Below are positions 56,110 through 64,000 of a stretch of 64,000 bases of DNA, one piece after another; within the stretch, counting starts at the first letter, position 1; each line of letters opens with the position of its first letter. Under the pieces are notes generated by a model. That model was given only the letters and a program-made list of their open reading frames with translations, did no database searches and had not been told where the DNA came from. The DNA is from Acuticoccus yangtzensis (GTDB lineage: Bacteria; Pseudomonadota; Alphaproteobacteria; Rhizobiales; Amorphaceae). The position numbers and the translations under genes were made by a program. The DNA lies in the NCBI RefSeq assembly GCF_001927245.1, contig NZ_MJUX01000001.1, forward strand, positions 62,001 to 126,000. Direction: 5' to 3'.

Positions 56110-57069
56110 ATGGCGGTTTATACCGCCGTCGACGACGAAGCGTTGACGGCGTTTCTGGCGGACTACGACGTCGGCGAGCTTCTGTCCGCGAAGGGCATCG
56201 CCGAAGGTGTCGAGAACACCAACTACGTGCTGATGACGACGGGCGGCACCTTCATCCTCACCCTCTACGAGCAGAGGGTGGAGGCGGCGGATCTGCCCTT
56301 CTTCCTCAACCTGATGAACCACTGCGCCGATAAGGGCATCGCCGCGCCGCAGCCGGTGCCCCGCCGCGATGGTGCGCTTCTGGGCGAACTGTGCGGCCGC
56401 CACGCCGCCATGGTGACCTACCTCGACGGGATGGCGACCAAGCGTCCCAAGCCGCTGCACTGTGCCGAGCTGGGGCGCGGCCTCGCCGCCTTCCACACCG
56501 CCACCGCCGACTTCGGCATGCGGCGCGAGAATGCGCTCGGCGTCGCGTCATGGGGTCCGCTCTTCGCCCAGTCGCGCGAGGCGGCCGACGGCGTGGTCCC
56601 CGGCCTCGCCGCGCTGGTCGACGACGAACTGGCCGCGCTGGACACGCTATGGCCGCGCGACCTGCCCGCCGGGGTGATCCACGCCGACCTCTTCCCCGAC
56701 AACGTCTTCTTCATCGGCGATGCGCTGTCCGGGCTGATCGACTTCTATTTCGCCTGCAATGATACGCTGGCCTACGACCTCGCCATCTGCATCAACGCCT
56801 GGTGCTTCGAGGATGATCTCGCCTTCAACGTCACCAAGGCACGGTCGATGATCCTGGGATATGACGCGGTGCGCCCGTTGTCGGAGGCCGAGAAGGACGC
56901 GCTGCCGCTGTTCTGCCGCGGTGCCGCACTGCGCTTCTGCCTCACCCGCCTGCACGACTGGCTGCGTGTGCCCGAAGGCGCCCTCGTGACCCCGAAGGAC
57001 CCGCGCCCCTACTACGAGCGGCTGCGCTTCCACCGCTCCGTCGCGGGCCCCGTCGAATACGGCATCTGA
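56110..57069 (+). CDS. thrB: Homoserine kinase (ThrB, APH-fold type II)
   Basis: A 319-residue kinase from ATG 56110 that phosphorylates L-homoserine for threonine synthesis. It is the aminoglycoside-kinase-like form usual in rhizobia rather than the GHMP type. EGVENTNYVL in the N-lobe, the Brenner loop VIHADLFPDNVFF and the metal-binding IDFYFAC are visible. Lies 6 bp after ispH and 90 bp before rnhA. Confidence 0.95.
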   Translation: MAVYTAVDDEALTAFLADYDVGELLSAKGIAEGVENTNYVLMTTGGTFILTLYEQRVEAADLPFFLNLMNHCADKGIAAPQPVPRRDGALLGELCGRHAAMVTYLDGMATKRPKPLHCAELGRGLAAFHTATADFGMRRENALGVASWGPLFAQSREAADGVVPGLAALVDDELAALDTLWPRDLPAGVIHADLFPDNVFFIGDALSGLIDFYFACNDTLAYDLAICINAWCFEDDLAFNVTKARSMILGYDAVRPLSEAEKDALPLFCRGAALRFCLTRLHDWLRVPEGALVTPKDPRPYYERLRFHRSVAGPVEYGI

Positions 57070-57159
57070 CCTCCGGCGGGGGACAACGCCTCTGCGCCGT
57101 TGCATCGGCGCCGGCGGATGTGGTCCCACGAGCGCGTTGCGATCAGCCATGAGGGAACG

Positions 57160-57636
57160 ATGAGCGCCGACGACAGCACCGGGAACGGCGAGAGCGCCTC
57201 CAAGGGGGTGGTCATCTACACGGACGGTGCCTGTAGCGGCAATCCGGGCCCCGGCGGCTGGGGCGTCGTCATGACCTACGGCGCGCACGAGAAGGAGCTT
57301 TATGGCGGGGTGCCGCACACCACCAACAACCGCATGGAGCTGACCGCCGCGATCAAGGCGCTGGAGGCGCTGAAGCGGCCGACCCCGGTGGAGATCGTCA
57401 CCGACTCCCAGTACGTGCGCCAAGGGATCACTCAATGGCTGCACGGCTGGAAGAAGAACGGCTGGAAGACCGCGTCCAAGCAGCCGGTGAAGAACGATGA
57501 TCTGTGGAAGGAGCTGAGCAACCTGACCCAGATCCACAAGGTGAAGTGGAGCTGGGTGAAGGGCCACGCCGGCCATCCCGAGAACGAACGCGCCGACGCC
57601 CTGGCCCGGCAGGGTATCAAGGATCTGAAGGCGTAG
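57160..57636 (+). CDS. rnhA: Ribonuclease HI
   Basis: A 158-residue cytosolic enzyme that removes RNA from RNA-DNA hybrids. ATG 57160 is preceded by GAGGG. All four metal-binding acids are present: D22 ([11 protein letters not shown]), E60 (NNRMELTA), D82 (VTDSQYV) and D146 (NERADALA). Last gene of the ispH-thrB-rnhA group. It converges with kdsA across a large hairpin element. Confidence 0.96.
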   Translation: MSADDSTGNGESASKGVVIYTDGACSGNPGPGGWGVVMTYGAHEKELYGGVPHTTNNRMELTAAIKALEALKRPTPVEIVTDSQYVRQGITQWLHGWKKNGWKTASKQPVKNDDLWKELSNLTQIHKVKWSWVKGHAGHPENERADALARQGIKDLKA

Positions 57637-57722
57637 GCGAGACTGCGGCAGGTTTCGCCGGGTGGGACCGCCGATGCGAGGGGAGTTCCCCCCTCGCGCT
57701 CCCTCCGTCTCGCCGACGGGCA

Positions 57723-57752
57723 AGCCTTCAATCCGGAAGAAGATTGAAGGCT
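57723..57752. terminator. Hairpin downstream of rnhA
   Basis: AGCCTTCAAT and ATTGAAGGCT form a 10-bp perfect stem around a 10-nt purine-rich loop, ~90 bp after rnhA. It probably acts with the following large inverted repeat in transcription termination. Confidence 0.55.
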
Positions 57753-57766
57753 GCATCGAGGCTGAG

Positions 57767-57870
57767 AAGGAGGGCGGCGGGGTCAAGACCACCGTCCTCC
57801 CCGTGCTCGCCCGCTGAAGAAGCGGCCTGCGCGCGGGTCCGGGCGGGATCTTGACCCCGCCGCCCTCCTT
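57767..57870. repeat. Dispersed hairpin element, copy B, with 22-bp perfect terminal inverted repeats
   Basis: A 22-bp arm at 57767-57788 is perfectly complementary to 57849-57870. The core (57782-57862) is the reverse complement of the 39411-39493 element with roughly seven of eight positions shared. The apical hairpin here is CCGCT-TCTTC-AGCGG when read in copy A orientation. It lies between convergent rnhA and kdsA. Confidence 0.88.
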
Positions 57871-57874
57871 CAGG

Positions 57875-58744
57875 TCAAAGCCGGCGCTTCACCACCTCGT
57901 CGAGCTGCAGCAGCGTTTCGAGGAACGCCGGCATGTCGGCGAGCGGAAGCATGTTCGGACCGTCCGACGGGGCGTTGTCCGGGTCCTGGTGGCTCTCCAC
58001 GAAGAGGCCCGCGATGCCGACCGCGATCGCCGCCCGCGCCAGCGTGGGGACGAAGCGCCGCTCACCGCCCGACGAACCGCCCTGCCCGCCCGGCTGCTGC
58101 ACCGAATGCGTCGCGTCGAAGATCACCGGCGCACCCGTCCCGGCCATGATCGGCAGCGAACGCATGTCCGACACCAGCGTGTTGTAGCCGAAGGAGGCGC
58201 CGCGCTCGGTCAGGAGGACGTTGGGGTTGCCGCTCTCCGTCAGCTTGGCGACCACGTTCTTCATGTCCCACGGGGCGAGGAACTGGCCCTTCTTCACGTT
58301 GACCACGCGGCCGGTGGCGGCGGCGCCGATGAGAAGGTCCGTCTGGCGGCACAGGAAGGCCGGGATCTGCAGGATGTCGCACACCTCGCCCACCACGGCG
58401 CATTGTGCCTCGGTGTGGACGTCGGTCAGAACGGGCACGCCGAATTCGGCCTTCAGGTCAGCGAACACCGGCAGCGCCGCATCGAGGCCCATTCCGCGCT
58501 TGCCCTTCAGCGAGGTGCGGTTGGCCTTGTCGAAGCTCGACTTGTAGACGAAGCCGATCTCCAGCTCGTCGGCGATCTCCTTCAGCGCGCCGCACATGTC
58601 GAAGGCGTGGGCGCGGCTCTCCATCTGGCACGGCCCGGCGATGAGGGCGAACGGTGCGTCGTTGGCGAAGGTCACCCCGCCGACCTCCACACGGCCGAGG
58701 GGCCGCGCGCCATCCTGCGCCTTGCTCGTCGTCGGCTGGTCCAT
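57875..58744 (-). CDS. kdsA: 3-deoxy-8-phosphooctulonate synthase
   Basis: A 289-residue enzyme that condenses PEP and arabinose 5-phosphate for KDO in lipid A/LPS. ATG 58744. The N-terminal [10 protein letters not shown] carries Cys39 at the position that marks metal-dependent KDO8P synthases (E. coli has Asn). [17 protein letters not shown] and [11 protein letters not shown] are family motifs. It diverges from kdsB with ~125 bp between. Confidence 0.95.
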   Translation of the reverse strand: MDQPTTSKAQDGARPLGRVEVGGVTFANDAPFALIAGPCQMESRAHAFDMCGALKEIADELEIGFVYKSSFDKANRTSLKGKRGMGLDAALPVFADLKAEFGVPVLTDVHTEAQCAVVGEVCDILQIPAFLCRQTDLLIGAAATGRVVNVKKGQFLAPWDMKNVVAKLTESGNPNVLLTERGASFGYNTLVSDMRSLPIMAGTGAPVIFDATHSVQQPGGQGGSSGGERRFVPTLARAAIAVGIAGLFVESHQDPDNAPSDGPNMLPLADMPAFLETLLQLDEVVKRRL

Positions 58745-58871
58745 CTCGTCTCGTCCTGTCCGTTGATGGCCTCTCAATGGACCTCAGCGCGCGCCGCTTC
58801 AAGTCGCCCGCTGTTGCCGCCGTTTCAGCGAAACGCTATGGCCGAGCCTCCCCCCAGGAGGAGAAGCGACT

Positions 58872-59654
58872 TTGGGCACCGTCATCATCATCCCCGCCAG
58901 GTTTCCGTCGCAGCGGTTTCCCGGCAAGCCGCTTCGGCCGCTGAAGGGGGCCTCCGGCGTTGCCCGCACGCTGCTCCAGCGCACCCACGATGTGGCACTG
59001 AAGGTGCCGGGGATCGACGCCGTCTATGTCGCGACCGACGACGAGCGGATCGCCAGCCACGCGCAGGAGTTCGGCGCGAAGGTGCTGATGACCTCCGACC
59101 AGTGCCGCAACGGCACCGAGCGGTGCGAGGACGCGCTGGACAAGCTGCCCGCCGAGCCGGACCTCGTCGTGAACCTGCAGGGCGATGCGCCGCTGACCCC
59201 GGCCCATTTCGTCACCGACCTCATCGAAGGGATCGGCGACGCCGCCGTCGCCACCCCCGCCCTCCTGTGCGACGAGGAGACGCTGGCCCGCTTCAAGCAG
59301 GACCGTGCGGCCGGGCGCGTCGGCGGGACGACGGTGGTGATGACCGCGGCCGGGCGCGGGCTCTACTTCTCCAAGGAGGTGATCCCCTACGTGCCCGAGG
59401 GGAAGACCGGCGTGCCCGTCTACCACCACGTCGGCCTCTACGCCTACCGGCCGGCGGCGCTGCGCCACTATGTCAGCTTCGCGCCGGGCCCGTTGGAGGT
59501 CAACGAAGGGCTCGAGCAGCTCCGCTTCCTGGAGAACGGCATCGACGTGCAGTGCGTCACCGTCGAGGCCCGCCAGTCGATGTTCTGGGAAGTGAACAAC
59601 CCGGAGGATGTTCCCCGGGTGGAGGCCGCGCTGGCACGGCTCGGGATCGACTGA
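58872..59654 (+). CDS. kdsB: 3-deoxy-manno-octulosonate cytidylyltransferase
   Basis: A 260-residue enzyme making CMP-KDO. The TTG start at 58872 is supported by GGAGGAG ~8 nt upstream and gives the expected IIIPARFPSQRFPGKPL N-terminus. Later marks are ATDDERI, NLQGDAPL and VYHHVGLYAYR. Its partner kdsA is divergent, so a shared promoter region coordinates KDO supply. Slightly longer than E. coli KdsB. Confidence 0.95.
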   Translation: MGTVIIIPARFPSQRFPGKPLRPLKGASGVARTLLQRTHDVALKVPGIDAVYVATDDERIASHAQEFGAKVLMTSDQCRNGTERCEDALDKLPAEPDLVVNLQGDAPLTPAHFVTDLIEGIGDAAVATPALLCDEETLARFKQDRAAGRVGGTTVVMTAAGRGLYFSKEVIPYVPEGKTGVPVYHHVGLYAYRPAALRHYVSFAPGPLEVNEGLEQLRFLENGIDVQCVTVEARQSMFWEVNNPEDVPRVEAALARLGID

Positions 59655-59723
59655 TCCCAAACCATCCGGCCGGCCCTGCGTTGAGACTGTGACGGCGACA
59701 GTTCGCCAGGAAAGGTCAATCGC

Positions 59724-60494
59724 ATGATACGCGCCACATTGCCGATGCTTCTCATCGGCCTGTCCCTGCCCCAGGCAGAGGCCCTGCCGCTCGGGACCGC
59801 ACCGGCCGCAACCGACCCCGCCACCCGGCTGGTTCAGCACCGCCACGGCGGCGGCTCGCACCAGGCGGGCCGCGCCGCGCCGATGATGGAGCTGTTCCGC
59901 CAGGCCGACGCCGACGGCGACGGCGCGGTGACGCAGGAGGAGGTGGACGCCTTCATCTCCTCCACCCTCCAGAACGGTGACGCGAACGGCAACGGGACCG
60001 TGTCGCTGGACGAGTTCAAGGCCATCTGGGTGGTCCTGATGGAGCGGATGATCGTCGACCGCTTCCAGTCCATGGACGAGGACGGCGACGGCGAGATCAG
60101 CCGCGCGGAAGTGGACGAGAAGTTCGGCGCGATCGTCGAGCGGATGGACCGCGACGGCGACGGCAGGCTGACCCGCACCGACCGCCGCCACGAGATGCGC
60201 CGTGGCGAGGACGGCCGGCGCGGCGAAAGACGCGCCGCCCGCGGTGAGGACCGCCGAGGACCGCAGGCCCGGCGGCCCGAGCCGCCCAGCTTCAGCGACA
60301 TCGCCCCCGAAGAGCGCCGCGCTCTGATGGACGAGCACCGCGCCCGCCAGGCCGAGCGCCGCGCCGAGCGGGATGAATACCGCGCGCGGATGCAAGAGCG
60401 CCGCGCCCGCCGCGAAGAGCGACGCGCCCATGAAGAGGCCGCCGAGGCCGCTGCGGATCAGGGCGGCGCACAGGCCCCCGCGACCGCGAACTAA
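59724..60494 (+). CDS. Secreted EF-hand protein with charged C-terminal helix
   Basis: A 256-residue exported protein from ATG 59724 with a signal peptide (~1-20). Four EF-hand loops are visible: DADGDGAVTQEE, DANGNGTVSLDE, DEDGDGEISRAE and DRDGDGRLTRTD (residues ~62-155), each with the oxygen ligands for calcium. From ~157 on it is strongly Arg/Glu-rich, with repeated RRAERDEYRARMQERRARRE-type helix, then an Ala-rich tail. Function unknown; a periplasmic calcium-binding or buffering role is inferred. Monocistronic. Confidence 0.88.
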   Translation: MIRATLPMLLIGLSLPQAEALPLGTAPAATDPATRLVQHRHGGGSHQAGRAAPMMELFRQADADGDGAVTQEEVDAFISSTLQNGDANGNGTVSLDEFKAIWVVLMERMIVDRFQSMDEDGDGEISRAEVDEKFGAIVERMDRDGDGRLTRTDRRHEMRRGEDGRRGERRAARGEDRRGPQARRPEPPSFSDIAPEERRALMDEHRARQAERRAERDEYRARMQERRARREERRAHEEAAEAAADQGGAQAPATAN

Positions 60495-60555
60495 CGATCC
60501 GAGAAGAGCTTTTGGCCGAGGTGCTGGTGTCGCCTTACGGGAGGAGAGCCGGCCC

Positions 60556-60592
60556 GCGGCCTGCGGTCTGATCCGGGCGGGGTTCTTGGCCT
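60556..60592. repeat. Possible decayed half-copy of the hairpin element
   Basis: GCGGCCTGCG, then 6 nt, then ATCCGGGCGGGG and TTCTTGG parallel one half of copy B (57815-57860). The other half was not found here, so this may be a remnant or chance GC-rich similarity. Confidence 0.35.
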
Positions 60593-60710
60593 TCGGCTGT
60601 CGCCGGGCGGGTCGACCATCGTCTCGCCTTATGGGGCTGTGGAGCGGCGTCGACAGGCGCCGTTCCATCTGCGACCTTCGGGGTAATGAAGGCGGACCCC
60701 AAAGGGACCC

Positions 60711-61484
60711 ATGACCAATAAACTGAAGACACTCTGGGCGGACGGCCGAGGCACGATCAACGGCTGGTGCTCGATCGGCAACAGCGTGGCGGCCGAAGTG
60801 ATGGCCGCCCAGGGCTATGACAGCGTCACCATCGACATACAGCACGGCGCGCTCGACTATTCGGCCGCGCTGCCCATGCTCCAGGCCCTGAAGGGCTACG
60901 ACGTGACGCCGATGGTGCGCGTCCCCTGGAACGAGCCCGGCATCATCATGAAAGCGCTCGACGCGGGCGCCTACGGCATCATCTGCCCCATGGTGAACAG
61001 CCGCGCCGAGGCCGAGGCGCTGGTGTCGGCGGTGCGCTATCCGCCGCACGGCACGCGCTCCTTCGGCCCCACCCGCGTCTCCATCGGCGCCGGCCCCGGC
61101 TATTATGCCAGCGCCAACGAGGACATCCTCGCCTTCGCGATGATCGAGACCGCCGAGGCGGTTGAGAATGTCGAGGCGATCGCCGCGACGCCGGGGCTGG
61201 ACGGGCTCTATATCGGCCCCGCCGACCTCACCTTAGGGGTCACCAAAGGCCGCCTCGCCCCCGGTTTCGACCGGCAGGAGGAGGAGATGATCGCGGTGAT
61301 CAAGCGCATCCTGGCCGCGGCCAAGGCGGAGGGCAAACGCGCCGCGCTCCATTGCGGCACGGCGAGCTATGCCGCCAAGGGCATCGGCTGGGGCTTCGAC
61401 ATGACGACCGTGTCGGGCGATATCCGCCTGCTCGCCGCCAGCGCCAACGCCAGCGTCACGGAGTGGCGCAGCCTCGTCGGCTGA
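60711..61484 (+). CDS. HpcH/HpaI family aldolase
   Basis: A 257-residue class II (metal-dependent) pyruvate aldolase from ATG 60711. The catalytic His region DIQHG, the Arg of MVRVPW, and MIETAEAVENVEAIAATPGLDGLYIGP (metal-binding Glu and the GPADL loop) are clear. Members cleave 4-hydroxy-2-oxo acids to pyruvate plus an aldehyde. It is alone and its physiological substrate is not evident. Converges with the CLC gene. Confidence 0.93.
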   Translation: MTNKLKTLWADGRGTINGWCSIGNSVAAEVMAAQGYDSVTIDIQHGALDYSAALPMLQALKGYDVTPMVRVPWNEPGIIMKALDAGAYGIICPMVNSRAEAEALVSAVRYPPHGTRSFGPTRVSIGAGPGYYASANEDILAFAMIETAEAVENVEAIAATPGLDGLYIGPADLTLGVTKGRLAPGFDRQEEEMIAVIKRILAAAKAEGKRAALHCGTASYAAKGIGWGFDMTTVSGDIRLLAASANASVTEWRSLVG

Positions 61485-61509
61485 CCGGATCCGCGCAGGG
61501 AGCACCGCC

Positions 61510-63462
61510 TCAGCGGTGTTCCTCCACGCTGGTCTCAACCAGGCGGCGGTTATAGGCACGCAGAGCCTGCACATGGGTCACCGTGCCCACCACGCGGTCG
61601 GCATCGCGGCTGCTGACCACCGCGAGCGCGTCGGCGCCGGTCTCGTTGAAGACGCGCAGCACCGTCTCCAGCGTGTCGAACTCGCGCACCGAGCGCGGGT
61701 CGCCGCGATCGGTCAGGCTCGCCGGCTCCTCCAGGGCGGTCATGAAGGTGGTCACCGTCACCGTCTTGAGGAAGAAGCGGTGCGGCCCGTCCGACAGCAC
61801 CACGCCGCGCGTTTCGAGCTGGTGCAGGAAGAAGGACCGGCCGTGGATGGCAAGGTGCAGCCCCGTCGCGATCGACACCGCCAGCAGGAGCGCGATGGAG
61901 AGCGCGTAGCCGCCTGTAAGCTCGAAGACGATGACGGTGGTGGAGATCGGCGCGCCGAGGAGCGCCGCCGCCACTGCGCCCATGCCCAGAATGGCGTAGA
62001 GGCCGTGGTCCGACGCGAGGTCCGGGAACTGCGAGGCGGCGATCATGCCGAACGATCCCCCCACCATCGCGCCGAGATAGAGGGAGGGTGAGAAGATGCC
62101 GCCGCCGAACCGGCAGGCGAGCACCAGCGACGTGGCGAAGATCTTCACCACCGTGAGGAGGATCATCGTCTGCAGCGCGAAGCCGCCGTGGAGGGCGATG
62201 TCCGTCGCCTCGTAGCCGACGCCGATCACCTCGGGCAGCCACAGGCCGAGCAGCCCCATGGCGAGGCCGCCGATCACCGGCCGCGTCCACGCCGGCATGA
62301 TGATGGCGCGGGCGGTCTGATCGAACATCACCAGGGCGAACTGGAAGGTGATCGCGACCACCGCCGCCGTGAGGCCGAGAAGGGCGAAGGCGGGCATCTC
62401 CCAATAGGAGCCGATCGCATAGGCGGGAATCTCGAACGCCGCCACGTCGCCGATGACGAGGCGGCTGGCGAGCGTTCCGGCGACCGAGGCGATGACGATG
62501 GGCACGAACGCCGACACCGCATAGTGGCGCAGGATCACCTCGTGGGCGAAGAGCACCCCGGCGATGGGCGCGTTGAAGGACGCGGAGATGGCGCTCGCCA
62601 CACCGCAGGCGAGGATGATGCGCGCCGCCGGGGCCGGATAGGAGAAGGCGCGCGTCATCGCCGTGGCGAGGGTGGCGCCGAGGTGGATCACCGGTCCCTC
62701 GCGCCCGGCGCTGGCCCCCGCCCCCAGCGAGATGACGGTGGAGATCGAGGACCACAGCCCGTTCCACAGACCGAGGCCGCGCCCGCCCTGGGCCGAAGCC
62801 TCGATGACGTCGGACACTGCCCCGGCCCGGCGGCCGGACAGCACGAACTGGTTGAGGAGGCCGACCACGAAGCCGCCTGTGACGGGCGCCAGCACCACCA
62901 GCCACCAGGGTGCGGCGCGCACGTTGTCGATGATATATTCGCCGGCCTCGCCCAGCCACAGCCACTGCACCCAGCCGATGCCGAGGCGGAAGACCACCGC
63001 CGCCGCGCCGATCGCAAGGCCGATCGCGAGGGCAATGAGCCAGAGGCCCGGCTGGCGGGTGGCGAGGAAGGCCTTGAAATTCTCGATCGAGCGCAGCCGC
63101 TGCGCCTCGGACCAGGCGCGTCCTTCCGCGAACTTGCGGGCGAGCCGTCCGGCCCACTCGCGCGTGTCGCGCCCGGCTTGCGCCTCCCCTTTGGCTTCCG
63201 CTGGCGCGTCGGCCGGGCTGGCCTCGTCGCCCTCCCCCTTGCCCGCGCCTGCGCCGGCCGCCGTGCCTGCGGCTCCCGTCTCGGCCTCGCCTTTGGTGGC
63301 GACGAGCCCGGCCAGCTCCTCGCGCTGAGCGTCGGCGCTGTCCTTGGCGTCGTCGGCGGCCATCTGCCGCGCGGCCTTGCGCTTGGCCTTGGCCTCTTGC
63401 GCGGCCGCAGTGTTCGCCCGCTTCTGCCCGGCCGCCTCCGGCCCGTCACCCGCCTGTGCCAT
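61510..63462 (-). CDS. CLC chloride channel/antiporter with C-terminal CBS region
   Basis: A 650-residue membrane protein from ATG 63462. Residues 1-130 are a charged, Ala-rich cytosolic head. The CLC core (~135-540) has GREGP with gating glutamate E255, a FNAPIAGVLFAHEV helix with a glutamate (E308) at the internal proton-glutamate position, and GGGIFSPSL. The usual GSGIP anion-selectivity motif is not seen; the corresponding stretch reads RAGAVSDVI. A CBS-like region (~565-640) follows. Both glutamates suggest H+/anion exchange. Start overlaps the upstream thioesterase stop by ATGA. Confidence 0.9.
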   Translation of the reverse strand: MAQAGDGPEAAGQKRANTAAAQEAKAKRKAARQMAADDAKDSADAQREELAGLVATKGEAETGAAGTAAGAGAGKGEGDEASPADAPAEAKGEAQAGRDTREWAGRLARKFAEGRAWSEAQRLRSIENFKAFLATRQPGLWLIALAIGLAIGAAAVVFRLGIGWVQWLWLGEAGEYIIDNVRAAPWWLVVLAPVTGGFVVGLLNQFVLSGRRAGAVSDVIEASAQGGRGLGLWNGLWSSISTVISLGAGASAGREGPVIHLGATLATAMTRAFSYPAPAARIILACGVASAISASFNAPIAGVLFAHEVILRHYAVSAFVPIVIASVAGTLASRLVIGDVAAFEIPAYAIGSYWEMPAFALLGLTAAVVAITFQFALVMFDQTARAIIMPAWTRPVIGGLAMGLLGLWLPEVIGVGYEATDIALHGGFALQTMILLTVVKIFATSLVLACRFGGGIFSPSLYLGAMVGGSFGMIAASQFPDLASDHGLYAILGMGAVAAALLGAPISTTVIVFELTGGYALSIALLLAVSIATGLHLAIHGRSFFLHQLETRGVVLSDGPHRFFLKTVTVTTFMTALEEPASLTDRGDPRSVREFDTLETVLRVFNETGADALAVVSSRDADRVVGTVTHVQALRAYNRRLVETSVEEHR

Positions 63463-63965
63463 CAGCCGAGCGGGGCGATGCGGCGCCCGGCCATGTCGGG
63501 CATGCCCACCTCCGCCTGGCGGGCGATCAGCCCATCCGCGGCCGCGGCCCCCGCCGCCGGAAGCGGCGACACCTGGCGCGAGTCCATGTCGACGTGGACG
63601 AACAGCGATTCGGAGGTCGCCGCCAACTGGTCGTCCTCCATCCGCACCATGGTCTGGAAGGCGTGCAGGCGCTTGGCATCCCGCCCGACGAGGTGGAACG
63701 AGACGCGCACCTTGTCGTGCGCTGCGACCTCGCGGCGGTAGACCACATGAGTCTCGACGTTGAAGATCGAGGCATGATGCTGCGCGCGGTAGTCCCGGCC
63801 GAGGCCCATGAGGTCGAAGGCGATGTCGACGGTGCGATCGAACATCACATGATAGTAGGCCATGTTGAGGTGGCCGTTATAGTCGACCCACCCGAGCTCG
63901 ATATCGTAGGGCTCGGACCAGATGAGCCCATCCGGCCCGAAAGGCGGCCTGTTCGGCTCAGACAT
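63462..63965 (-). CDS. Hotdog-fold acyl-CoA thioesterase (4HBT type)
   Basis: A 167-residue protein from ATG 63965 (a TTG at 63980 is also in frame). The catalytic segment GWVDYNGHLNMAYYHVMFD is typical of the YbgC/4HBT thioesterases, where Asp-Asn-Gly-His form the active site, and THVVYRREV follows. The physiological acyl-CoA is unknown. Its stop overlaps the CLC start (63460-63464), so both are cotranscribed. Confidence 0.88.
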   Translation of the reverse strand: MSEPNRPPFGPDGLIWSEPYDIELGWVDYNGHLNMAYYHVMFDRTVDIAFDLMGLGRDYRAQHHASIFNVETHVVYRREVAAHDKVRVSFHLVGRDAKRLHAFQTMVRMEDDQLAATSESLFVHVDMDSRQVSPLPAAGAAAADGLIARQAEVGMPDMAGRRIAPLG

Positions 63966-64000
63966 GACACGCAATTTCAAACATGACGCTCGGCTTCAGA

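Overview
The window is about 64 kb of high-GC DNA (visibly near 70% G+C in most genes, with a few AT-richer gaps). Gene content points to a Gram-negative alphaproteobacterium, most likely of the Hyphomicrobiales (Rhizobiales): an Anbu proteasome-like peptidase, homospermidine synthase, KDO synthesis (kdsA/kdsB), NsrR-like Rrf2 and abundant ABC importers. I cannot name the genus from sequence alone. No transposase, integrase, CRISPR array or rRNA operon was seen. Two tRNA genes are present: Lys(CTT) at 12530-12605 and Gln(CTG) at 19965-20038.

Layout. 1-8.6 kb: end of an Anbu peptidase, a membrane protein with a degenerate GGDEF domain, homospermidine synthase, a membrane adenylate cyclase, a glutathionyl-hydroquinone reductase, a packed run of YqaA-like protein, DsbB and a small zincin, and a cold-shock gene. 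8.8-12.6 kb: a GNAT gene followed by a pyrophosphatase-fold protein lacking most catalytic residues, then mtaB-ftsY and tRNA-Lys. 13.5-32 kb: an accessory catabolic stretch with an amidase, CaiB-type CoA-transferase, a crotonase without the usual glutamates, alpha/beta hydrolase, three oxidoreductases, an RraA-like protein, an Rrf2 regulator, a LysR regulator running in frame into a two-domain VOC dioxygenase-like protein, panC, an IclR regulator, and a kinase plus class-III PLP enzyme that look like a phosphorylate-then-eliminate pair.

32-39.4 kb: a GH13_18 phosphorylase (closest in motifs to the glucosylglycerate phosphorylase YcjM type) diverges from a sugar ABC importer (binding protein, two unusual permeases, ATPase). 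One permease carries a periplasmic-loop insertion resembling a DUF11 domain, and the other has an extra N-terminal membrane block. 39.6-42.7 kb: a polar amino-acid ABC importer. 42.8-49.9 kb: a CHASE2 adenylate cyclase diverges from a TPR plus outer-membrane-barrel protein followed by a large secreted protein with an N-terminal FecR domain, an EP-repeat linker and a C-terminal TbpB-like barrel. This resembles a type XI (Slam-like) secretion pair with unusual cargo.

50-64 kb: an ADP-forming acyl-CoA synthetase with an expanding in-frame repeat, a thioesterase, a DMT exporter, a lipoprotein, ispH-thrB-rnhA, divergent kdsA/kdsB, an EF-hand protein, an HpaI-type aldolase, a CLC antiporter and a second thioesterase.

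Intergenic spaces are unusually rich in short tandem duplications (units of 15, 20, 33, 38 and about 240-264 bp). An 81-83 nt imperfect hairpin element occurs in opposite orientations at 39411-39493 and 57782-57862, each time between convergent genes, with a changed but still paired apical stem.
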